From Collinsella sp. AM33-4BH (GTDB lineage Bacteria; Actinomycetota; Coriobacteriia; Coriobacteriales; Coriobacteriaceae), in NCBI RefSeq assembly GCF_003469205.1, contig NZ_QSIN01000007.1:89428-153427 (forward strand): a stretch of 64,000 nucleotides of DNA, given 5' to 3'. The notes below the pieces were generated by a model that had not been told where the DNA came from, did not search any database, and saw nothing but the letters and a program-made list of their open reading frames with translations. Shown here piece by piece: positions 57,344 through 64,000 of this stretch; positions within the stretch are counted from its first letter, which is position 1; the number at the start of each line of letters is the position of its first letter. The translations under genes were made by a program, and so were the position numbers.

Positions 57344-58996
57344 TCATTTACCCTGGTACATGCTGCCTAAATCCACTACCCCTTCTACCGCGCCGACCAT
57401 CTCGTCATCGTGAGAGACAACGATGATCAGCTGGCTTTGCTTGTTGCGCTTAACATAGGCCGCAAGCTCGGCGCGGCTTACAGCGTCTAACCCAGTCGTG
57501 GGCTCGTCGAGTACCAAAACTGACGACTTGCGTGAAATCGCCGACCATAAGTACACTCGGCGCAGCTCACCGCCCGAAAGCGCGGAGCAACGTTTCCCGA
57601 GCAACTCCTTCACGCTGTTTTCCAGCGAAAGTAGGCCATCTACACCCCGGTGATAGGAAGAAAAGGGCGTGTCGAAATACTCTAACAGCTCTTTCACCGT
57701 TTCGTCCGGCGCGAAGCACGACTGTGGGCAGCACGATATCTCTCTCGCACGTATGTAATCCAAGTCGCATTCTTCGATTGGCACGCCGTTGTATTTTACT
57801 TTGCCTTTCGATGAGTATAGCCCGAGCATCAAGTAAAGAAGTGACGTCTTGCCTCTTCCGTTTTCCCCAACTATGCAATATGTACCAGGACCGGAAAACT
57901 TGAAAGAAAACCCGCCGAGGACCTCTCGGACAGATCCGTCTGGAAGGGCAACCGAGAATTCCAAATCAGATACCGAAATGTCATTTATTTCATCGAGTTT
58001 AGCTAAATCGGTCCGATTCCACCCCGATCTCTCCTTTTCTCTCGTCGCGATAGCCGTCCTATCCCATGATGCTTTGGCATCTTGATAGGATTTGAACAAT
58101 GACATCATACTTTTCAAAGTCTTAAAGAGAACCGCGAAGTATGTACCGATGATAGTGTACTCGCCTATTGACATAGTTCCGTTAATGATTCGTACTCCGG
58201 AAACAACAAGTATCACCGCTTGAAACAACGCTGCGAAAAGACCATCGAGCGATGTCAGAGAATATGATAGCTTTCCGGAGCGCAAAACTTTGGGAAAATA
58301 GCTCTTAAACCCAGCGTCGAGCGCTTGTTCGCTCTTGCCGTACGAAGATGTCAGTTGAATGTTGAGAATCTGATTAAGCTGCGATGCAATTGCGGCGTAA
58401 AAGGCGCTGTCCGCCTCTTTCTTCTCATACGTGACCCTATACAAAAGTTTCCTCAACCCAGTAATTACACAGAAATACACGATGAGGAGAATGATGGAAA
58501 ACACCGCGAGAGTTGAATCAATTGACCATATGATAAGCAATACGATGGGAATGGCTACAATGGACAGCGGCGCACTGATAAAATTCGCCAAAACGAAGGA
58601 TGAGACCACGCTGGAGTCGGAAATAATCCGTTGCGTTGTATAGGCTGGATCGATGGTCCGACTCACCAAGTAATCGTCTCTTTCAAAACGCAAGACGGCC
58701 TCCCTGAGAAGATCAAAGGAAAGTCTCGTGGTTATGCGAATGGAAAGTGTTCCTGCAAAATAAGTAAAGAGGGTGGAGAAAACTCCTATTGACGCAACCA
58801 GGAGCGCGAAGAGTACGGCGTCTCTTTCGCTGCGGTTACCGAGAAGAAAATCTAAGAATTTCCCGTTCACGTATGGCATGGCATAGGAGAGAGCGGTTCC
58901 AATCACCGTGATAGCAATGAAGACGAAAGCCCCTTTTGCTCTGATGAACCTCGAGAGAACGCATCGAATCAAGGAAGGCCCCAATCTACCCGCCAC
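57344..58996 (-). CDS. ABC transporter, fused permease and ATPase, in the RiPP island
   Basis: A 550-residue half-exporter. Five or six membrane helices lie in residues ~22-290. The ATPase has Walker A VGENGRGKTS (377-384), Q-loop CCPQSCF, signature ALSGGELRR (472-480), Walker B SVLVLDEPTTG with Glu498, and His529 in VVSHDDE. It has no N-terminal C39 peptidase, so leader removal must be done by another protease. The start is uncertain: GTG 58996 has no ribosome site. It is on the strand opposite the maturase, and a decayed methyltransferase lies upstream in the same direction. It probably exports the modified peptides, or gives immunity. Confidence 0.88.
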   Translation of the reverse strand: MAGRLGPSLIRCVLSRFIRAKGAFVFIAITVIGTALSYAMPYVNGKFLDFLLGNRSERDAVLFALLVASIGVFSTLFTYFAGTLSIRITTRLSFDLLREAVLRFERDDYLVSRTIDPAYTTQRIISDSSVVSSFVLANFISAPLSIVAIPIVLLIIWSIDSTLAVFSIILLIVYFCVITGLRKLLYRVTYEKKEADSAFYAAIASQLNQILNIQLTSSYGKSEQALDAGFKSYFPKVLRSGKLSYSLTSLDGLFAALFQAVILVVSGVRIINGTMSIGEYTIIGTYFAVLFKTLKSMMSLFKSYQDAKASWDRTAIATREKERSGWNRTDLAKLDEINDISVSDLEFSVALPDGSVREVLGGFSFKFSGPGTYCIVGENGRGKTSLLYLMLGLYSSKGKVKYNGVPIEECDLDYIRAREISCCPQSCFAPDETVKELLEYFDTPFSSYHRGVDGLLSLENSVKELLGKRCSALSGGELRRVYLWSAISRKSSVLVLDEPTTGLDAVSRAELAAYVKRNKQSQLIIVVSHDDEMVGAVEGVVDLGSMYQGK

Positions 58997-59311
58997 AAAA
59001 CATCAATCACTGATACCTTACACCTCAACACAACAGGAGCGAAGATTTGCCAATGAGACTGCTTTAAGATTGCCTTGGGCCAATACGATCTCAAGCTCTT
59101 CCTACAAGAGAGTCGGAATCGGACATCTCCTCCGACGAACCTGGCAATCGGGCGGTTAAAATATCTTTTTCAACCGCCCGATTGCCACAATAGATTTGAG
59201 CATCCGCCCACAAACGTCCGCGTTTTATACCCATCAAATCCTTTGCCTTTTGTCGTCTAGACTAGAAAAATCGCTCGAAATAACGCAACCGGCCTGCTCG
59301 CTTGAAGAAAC
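58997..59311. repeat. intergenic region with a perfect 16-bp-stem hairpin
   Basis: TGGCAATCGGGCGGTT (59142-59157) pairs exactly with 59172-59187 around a 14-base loop that contains CTTTTTC. No gene lies here. It sits between the methyltransferase pseudogene and the ABC gene and may be the former's terminator, or an attenuator for the latter. Confidence 0.7.
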
Positions 59312-60020
59312 CTAAGCCCGTAACGTAGATGTGCAAACTTCCGAAACGCCTTGCGCGGCATAGTGCGTATAAACTTCGTCAACCGCCTCAGAAATATCTG
59401 AGTATCGCGCCGGGTCAAAAGCATACGATGTCGCAGCTATACCCTGCACCCATTCGGAACGCGGATTAATTGAATAGCCACACAGCATCATCATACATGC
59501 ATCTAGACCTGATTTCCCAAGTATCCGACGTATTGATGAGAGCATCGCGGGTCGCCCCTGCACCATCGTCGTCACCCCTATTAGCAGTATTTACCGTTTT
59601 TCTCTAAATGCGTATCGCCACCCTTAAGAATACGAAGTGTTTTATCCAGACCCGATTGTCCTCCATCTCAAACGAAGGGATAAGGAATCTCATCCGGAAT
59701 CGGCAGTAACGGAGGATTCACAACGACAAGCGAAAAACATGAGTCATCTCTCAGAGGGGAGTAAAGGCTCCCCTCAAGCACCCTAGTTTCGTCATCCAAA
59801 GAGTTGATGGCAGTGTTTTTCTTACAAAGGTCGACAACAAAAGGGTTGATTTCTACAGATGTTACATCCATGCCACAGTTGGTAAGTATCAGGCCCTGTA
59901 TTCTGGGGCCAGAACACAAATCGAGAGCCTTCCGTGCGCTCTGCGGTGTAAGGCGCCAATCTCAGCAAATCTGTCCCACAATACTGCGCTGAAGAACAAG
60001 ACGGAACCCCTGAGCCAAAC
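59312..60020 (-). pseudogene. decayed class I SAM-dependent methyltransferase
   Basis: Three frames on the minus strand give consecutive parts of one HemK-like methyltransferase. YCGTDLLRLA comes from about 59980-60010. A shifted frame (59668-59960) gives ALDLCSGPRIQGLI, VTSVEINPFVVDL and the catalytic NPP motif in LVVVNPPLLPIP. A stop then interrupts at 59668 where Gly is expected (PYPFV, stop, DGGQSGLDKTLRIL). A third frame (59312-59575) gives the C-terminal ~80 residues. At least one frameshift, one nonsense codon and one further break are present. It is probably a former tailoring gene of the cluster. Confidence 0.75.
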
Positions 60021-60157
60021 TCCCCTATACCTTATTAAGGCTAAGACAGGCAAGTTCACGCACCCGGCATATTCCAGAATAACATCCTATTGTTTTAGAT
60101 GCTCTACAAGCATGAACAGCCGCGAATCGGAAAGATCTTCTAGTTTCGCCCCGACTG

Positions 60158-60693
60158 ACCGCCAAGGGCCAAAATGGCCCCTCCATCCCCGGGCGACTGG
60201 CTCTGGCGCGCCGAGGAGTGTCCCCAAGTGCCGGCAGAAAAGAAACGTCCCTATCTGCCGGCTAGAGAGCACCGAAGAGGATGGCGTAGGTAGTGGATTC
60301 GCCGAGCTTGAGCTCGTCGCCGGGATTGAGTTGGGCGGAACGGCCGGGCTCGACCTGAATGCAGACGCGCGTGGCCCCGTTTACCACCACGGTTCCGTTG
60401 GTGGACGACAAGTCCTCGACGTGCCAGATATTTTGAGCATCGCACCAGATATGAGCATGGCGGGCCGAGACATCGTCGCCGACGTCGGTAATATCGCCCT
60501 CACCAGTGGCCAGCGCGCCAATCTCAACACCCTGCTCGCTCGGCTGAATCCAGCGCGGGGCGCTCACGACAAAACTGTTTTGTACGCGCAGCAAGCCCAA
60601 GGGGTGCGCCGGGGCGGGTTCGCGTTCGCCCGCGGTCATCGACATGCCAAGCGAACGAGGCGTGGATGTGCCTCCGCCACAGGTCGCGTGCGC
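60158..60693 (-). repeat. direct-repeat copy 2 of the FHA-gene 3' segment
   Basis: This is the partner of 53410-53949. It lies at the end of the intact FHA gene and just beyond its stop, and includes the GTCCCC-type repeat at 60218-60267. The two copies bracket the island in the same orientation. Divergence between them is spread throughout, so the duplication is not recent or came from a different strain. Confidence 0.88.
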
Positions 60694-61200
60694 GTAGTCG
60701 ATGGCATAGTTCACCGAGGACCGCACATCCGCCGAACAACCGACGGCGACAAACAGCACCAGCACGGCCTCGGCGCGCTCGGCGGGCATGAGTTCTGCCG
60801 CCTGGGACAGGCGATCGAGCGCGTTGCGATAGAGATTCGTGTCCTGGTGACACTCTTCGAGCGCGCGTACCATCGGTTCACCTGCAGGACCGCACACCAT
60901 ATTGATCACAGCCGTGGAGTCCATGGGATTGCGCTGGCGCAGGGCCAGTTGCGACATAATACGCGCAGCCGAGGTACCGTATTCGGCAAAGTAGCGCTGC
61001 TGAAGCGTGCCGACCGGCGCGCGAACGATAAAGCGGGAAACCCAAGAGCGATCGGCGGCTCGGCTCTGCGGGCTGCGGCCGTCGGCGAGCGGACGGGACG
61101 AAAGCACCAAGCCGCACAGCTCGATATGGCTCAGATGCGCCGCGCGCTTAAAGATGTCAAACATGGCCCCGCATGGGGTGAGCTCAACTTGAGATGCCAT
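60262..61200 (-). CDS. FHA-domain protein, partner of the Ser/Thr kinase
   Basis: A 312-residue protein. The N-terminal ~170 residues are helical, without a recognised domain (FDIFKRAAHLSHIELCGL, LRQRNPMDSTAVINMV). The C-terminal ~100 residues are an FHA domain: DDVSARHAHIWCD, HVEDLSSTNGTVVVNG and LNPGDELKLGESTTYAI. FHA domains bind phosphothreonine peptides. The gene follows the kinase by three bases with AAGGAGG in between, so it should read out the kinase's phosphorylation. ATG 61200. A truncated second copy lies at 53517. Confidence 0.9.
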   Translation of the reverse strand: MASQVELTPCGAMFDIFKRAAHLSHIELCGLVLSSRPLADGRSPQSRAADRSWVSRFIVRAPVGTLQQRYFAEYGTSAARIMSQLALRQRNPMDSTAVINMVCGPAGEPMVRALEECHQDTNLYRNALDRLSQAAELMPAERAEAVLVLFVAVGCSADVRSSVNYAIDYAHATCGGGTSTPRSLGMSMTAGEREPAPAHPLGLLRVQNSFVVSAPRWIQPSEQGVEIGALATGEGDITDVGDDVSARHAHIWCDAQNIWHVEDLSSTNGTVVVNGATRVCIQVEPGRSAQLNPGDELKLGESTTYAILFGAL

Positions 61201-61203
61201 GAC

Positions 61204-63048
61204 CTAGGCCTCCTTGGTCGTAGAAATAGAATCGGACGATACTTCGACAGGTCCGCCAAAAGTACGGGCAGCTGCGGCTCCACCGGCAAGCGGAGTCGCC
61301 ATCTGGGCTTTTGTGCGTCGCGGTGCCGAAACAGGAAGTTCAAAGGCAAAGCCCATCGCAAGCAAAAACCACGTAAGCGTATAGGTTGCAACCAAAGCGG
61401 CAACAAGGCCGCCCATCACGGCGCGTTGGGAAAATACGCTACATGCAGTCACAACCAGTACCGGAACCTCGCAGGCAGAAAGCGCAAGCACACCCTGCAG
61501 GAACCCCGAGCGTCGATCGCGCGCAAGTGCCCCCGCGGCAACGCCGGCCATGCCTGGCAGCGCCAGCGCCAGTGCGGCAATAACACCCGGTAGCGACCCA
61601 GACCACACGAGCGATCCCAAAGTCGCCGTCACGCGAGCGCCCGACGCCAGCAGCGCGGCCGAAACCACGACCGCAGCCCAAACCACGCCACAGAAGACCG
61701 CCGCGCCGACCATCAGCGCGCGACGAACCGCGCGGCCGGACGCATCCATGGGGCACGGCGTGAGCGGCTCGCCGCGGAGCGAACGACCGACATTTTGCGC
61801 ATAGTGGTCACAAAACGCCGAGAGCGCCGCCTCGACCGCCGCCGGCTCGGGACGATCTTTTTGATGGCTGGACAGACAGGCCATCACCACGTCGAACAGC
61901 TGGGCATCGACAAACGCCAGCGCATCGCGTAGCTCCTCGGAATCCGGCTCAAGCCCCAGCTGCTGGGCCTGCTCGGCCGCGGCGAGCGCCACATCGGGCT
62001 CGCGATGAAGCAGCTGCGTCAAATCACAACCGGGCGCATGGGCACCAATGGGATAGTCGGGCCGCGTGTCCATCTTGAGACGGTAGGGGCTCGCGATGTC
62101 GCGCGTCTTTTTGCGCGAACCCGAGGTGCCCGAAGTGCTCGGCGCGGCTTCGTATGGCGCGACGCCGGCAATGAGCTCGTAAACCGTGCTTGCCGCGGCA
62201 TAGACGTCAATCGCCGGCGACATACGCAAAGCGCGCAGGTCGGGAATATCGTCGGTGAGCATCTCGGGCGGGGCATAGGCAACCGTCGCGCGACGCAGCG
62301 TGGCATAACGCTCCGTAAACGACGCCTTGCCGCCGGTACCGGCCACGGCCGACGCAGGCTCAAGCGCCAGCGACGAGCCAAAGTCGATCAGGCACAGGTC
62401 AAAGGTGCCCTCGGCAAGCTGCCGGTCAAGCGGTAGACGCGCCGTACGCACCATAATATTAGCGGGCGAGATATCGCGATGGACAAAGCCCTCGCCCACC
62501 AGGCTCATACGGCAGAGCAGATCGAACAGGTCGCGACCCAGACGCGCCGCCACAAGCGGCGACAGGCGTCCGGCATCGTCCACGGCGAGTCGCGAACGCA
62601 AGCGGGCGAGCGTCTCGCCCTCGACCCATTCCATGACAATTGCAGGCACACCGTCGACCTCGCCCCAGCCATAGAGGCGGGGAAAGCCCTTAAGGCCCGA
62701 AAGGGCGCGATGGCATTCGTATTCCTCGCGAAACGCCGCCTTGAACTTGGCGGCCAGCGCCTCGTGAGCGGCATCGTCGTCAAACTCATCGCGCGTCGGC
62801 AAGATGAGCTGTTTGAGTGCCACGGCCTCGCCTTGGGCGTTGACGGCACGCGTCACGCGGCCGATACCGCCACGGCGCATGGCGGCATCGTCGGCAAACA
62901 GCATCGTAAAACGACGCAGATAGGCAGGCAGTTCGCCCTGACCGAGCGCAATGGCCGGCTCAAACCCGTCGACACGCGCCAGGCGCAGGCCGACCATGGG
63001 ATCGCGACCGAGCGATTGTGGTGTGGTGGATGCAAGATCGGTCATCAT
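61204..63048 (-). CDS. Ser/Thr protein kinase with C-terminal membrane domain
   Basis: A 614-residue protein. The kinase domain spans ~45-420. Lys79 in VALKQ is the ATP-anchoring lysine, VHRDISPANIM (189-199) is the catalytic loop, DFGSS (222-226) binds metal, and VAYAPPEM is the APE-like element. HRDISPAN in place of the usual HRDLKPEN is a variant seen in some bacterial kinases. Residues ~440-575 hold four or five membrane helices, and a cytoplasmic tail follows. It overlaps the stop of the upstream membrane protein (ATGA) and is three bases from the FHA gene, giving a phospho-signalling operon. Input signal and targets are unknown. Confidence 0.88.
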   Translation of the reverse strand: MMTDLASTTPQSLGRDPMVGLRLARVDGFEPAIALGQGELPAYLRRFTMLFADDAAMRRGGIGRVTRAVNAQGEAVALKQLILPTRDEFDDDAAHEALAAKFKAAFREEYECHRALSGLKGFPRLYGWGEVDGVPAIVMEWVEGETLARLRSRLAVDDAGRLSPLVAARLGRDLFDLLCRMSLVGEGFVHRDISPANIMVRTARLPLDRQLAEGTFDLCLIDFGSSLALEPASAVAGTGGKASFTERYATLRRATVAYAPPEMLTDDIPDLRALRMSPAIDVYAAASTVYELIAGVAPYEAAPSTSGTSGSRKKTRDIASPYRLKMDTRPDYPIGAHAPGCDLTQLLHREPDVALAAAEQAQQLGLEPDSEELRDALAFVDAQLFDVVMACLSSHQKDRPEPAAVEAALSAFCDHYAQNVGRSLRGEPLTPCPMDASGRAVRRALMVGAAVFCGVVWAAVVVSAALLASGARVTATLGSLVWSGSLPGVIAALALALPGMAGVAAGALARDRRSGFLQGVLALSACEVPVLVVTACSVFSQRAVMGGLVAALVATYTLTWFLLAMGFAFELPVSAPRRTKAQMATPLAGGAAAARTFGGPVEVSSDSISTTKEA

Positions 63049-63950
63049 AGGGCAAGCGCCGCCACGTTATTGTTGAAGTTACCGAGCGCGACGTCATCAT
63101 CGCCGTAATGGCCGACCCATTGACATAGGTTGGTGTAACAGCCCCACAGATTGGCATACTGCTGATACCACTTTGACCGGGGCGAGAATGTCTGACGACC
63201 GAACTCGGCTCGAATGACAAACATCTCCCCGACCAGGCTGTCGCACGGCCTGGGATCTCCCGTAGAGTTATAGGTCGAGACCACGTCATTGGCACGAGAA
63301 ACATAGCCGTCGAGCATGTTGTACTTGGTTACAAGCCAACTGTGAATGCTCTCTTCCTCAGCAGCGGAAAGGCCACCGGAGTTTGCATCGTTGTCAGCGT
63401 TGCCGCCCGTCGAGCCGCCGTTTCCAGACCCTCCGGCAGAGGAACCCGGCCCAGAGCCGCCGCCCAAACTCGACGAATCCGAGCCGGAGCCAGAAGTATC
63501 CGAGCTACCGGGCTTTCCGGACTGCTGGGCGTCCTGCTCCTTCTGCCGCTCGACCTTATTCACCGTTGCCGCCACGCTATTGTTGGACAACCGATCGATG
63601 ATCTTGGTGTTGGTGAGCACGATGGTTTTGCCATTGGCAAGCGTGACTTCGTTGTCCGGGGCCTCGGTGCCGTCCGCGTCGTCAGTGCCAAACACAATAT
63701 GCGCGACCACACTTGCCCAAGCATATCCAGTCGTGGTGCCCAGGTCACTTTTGACCTCATGCCCTACGCGCGGTTCGCGTGCGGCATGTGCCTGTATCAT
63801 GGACGGCACGGTCATGCCATAGGCAGAAACGCCAGCTATGACCAGCACCAGCGAGCACGACAGCAGCGCGTACGCCCGAGGCGCCAAGCCCAGTCGGCGT
63901 CGCATGCGCACCGCGGCGCCGCGCTTTGTCTGAGTGCCACCGGGCCGCAT
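63045..63950 (-). CDS. membrane-anchored extracytoplasmic protein of unknown function
   Basis: A 301-residue protein. A basic N-terminus (~1-24) precedes one membrane helix (YALLSCSLVLVIAGVSAYGM), so it acts as a signal anchor. Then comes a ~90-residue domain, a Gly/Ser/Asp-rich linker of ~60 residues, and a ~110-residue C-terminal domain. That domain has three cysteines and many aromatic residues, including FSPRSKWYQQYANLWGCYTNLCQW. I do not recognise a family. ATG 63950 follows GGAGGAG. Its overlap with the kinase gene suggests it is part of the same signalling unit, perhaps as a sensor. Confidence 0.78.
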   Translation of the reverse strand: MRPGGTQTKRGAAVRMRRRLGLAPRAYALLSCSLVLVIAGVSAYGMTVPSMIQAHAAREPRVGHEVKSDLGTTTGYAWASVVAHIVFGTDDADGTEAPDNEVTLANGKTIVLTNTKIIDRLSNNSVAATVNKVERQKEQDAQQSGKPGSSDTSGSGSDSSSLGGGSGPGSSAGGSGNGGSTGGNADNDANSGGLSAAEEESIHSWLVTKYNMLDGYVSRANDVVSTYNSTGDPRPCDSLVGEMFVIRAEFGRQTFSPRSKWYQQYANLWGCYTNLCQWVGHYGDDDVALGNFNNNVAALAL

Positions 63951-63966
63951 GCGTTCTCCTCCAATC

Positions 63967-63993
63967 AGAACCACCCTTAAAAAGGGTGGTTTG
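63967..63993. terminator. terminator-like hairpin at the window edge
   Basis: AACCACCCTT and AAGGGTGGTT pair exactly around AAA. On the minus strand it would end the transcript entering from beyond 64000; a short T tract in the loop is present but the tail is weak. Confidence 0.55.
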
Positions 63994-64000
63994 CTCTTAG

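Larger units (their letters stand above)
53950..60157. mobile_element. genomic island carrying a ranthipeptide-like RiPP cluster
   Basis: About 6.2 kb of visibly lower-GC DNA lies between two direct copies of the FHA gene's 3' end. It contains a radical SAM/SPASM gene, two cysteine-rich precursor genes, a 35-codon membrane-peptide gene, an ABC exporter and a methyltransferase pseudogene. No integrase, transposase or tRNA target is visible. The flanking duplication is what a single crossover between the chromosome and a circular molecule carrying a piece of the FHA gene would give. Mobility is therefore inferred. Confidence 0.6.

Noticed and set aside
57344-58996. Lanthipeptide or bacteriocin system with a C39-type exporter
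   Set aside because: There is no LanM/LanB/LanC gene and the ABC protein has no N-terminal peptidase domain.
54000-60157. An insertion sequence or prophage as the carrier of the island
   Set aside because: No transposase, integrase, terminal inverted repeat or phage structural gene was found; only the FHA duplication supports integration.

Overview
The window looks like a chromosomal piece of a high-GC, anaerobic gut actinobacterium of the Coriobacteriia, most probably Collinsella. This is an inference from gene content (single-chain pyruvate:ferredoxin oxidoreductase, rubrerythrin, mannose-family and cellobiose-family PTS operons, LytTR two-component systems, Amadori-product deglycases) and from base composition; it was not checked by any search. 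Nearly all genes lie on the minus strand.

Positions 1-9700 form a carbohydrate/Amadori-product region: a GntR regulator (cut by the window edge), a YitT-type membrane protein, a HAD phosphatase, a SIS-domain deglycase, a mannose-family PTS (EIID, EIIC, fused EIIA-EIIB), an EamA exporter/permease, a second SIS deglycase and a GntR/UTRA regulator. The content matches the gfr-type fructoselysine/glucoselysine route: PTS uptake with phosphorylation, then two deglycases. Two separate sets of repeated operator-like sites can be seen.

Positions 9700-27400 are housekeeping and repair: an acetyltransferase, threonine aldolase, a PAP2 phosphatase, mfd, a zinc-ribbon membrane protein, a DUF4143-type ATPase inserted beside nth, nth, an ABC exporter, rmuC, rubrerythrin, a MutY-like glycosylase, an Rrf2 regulator, tRNA-Asp and a phosphoesterase. 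Positions 27400-38500 carry two paralogous LytS/LytTR sensor-regulator pairs, with a glycosyltransferase, an MFS transporter, a zinc-dependent phospholipase-like protein, an amidohydrolase and an amino-acid permease. Positions 38800-49300 hold an exported C39-like protein, a cellobiose-type PTS/GH1 operon with its PRD regulator, carbamate kinase and a second DUF4143 ATPase. PFOR follows at 49526-53065.

The most notable part is a roughly 6.2-kb, lower-GC island (53950-60157) flanked by direct 540-bp copies of the 3' end of an FHA-domain gene. It encodes a radical SAM/SPASM maturase, two tandem cysteine-rich precursor peptides that share an MKHIHP start and CxxxD motifs, a 35-residue membrane peptide, an ABC exporter and a decayed methyltransferase. 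I read this as a ranthipeptide-like RiPP cluster whose precursors I do not recognise. The window ends in a signalling operon: a membrane protein, a Ser/Thr kinase with a membrane domain, and the intact FHA protein.

Intergenic DNA is rich in structured repeats: long nested perfect inverted repeats, a 62-bp tandem palindromic array, a dispersed GGGGAC/GTCCCC family, and iteron-like repeats in front of both DUF4143 ATPases.
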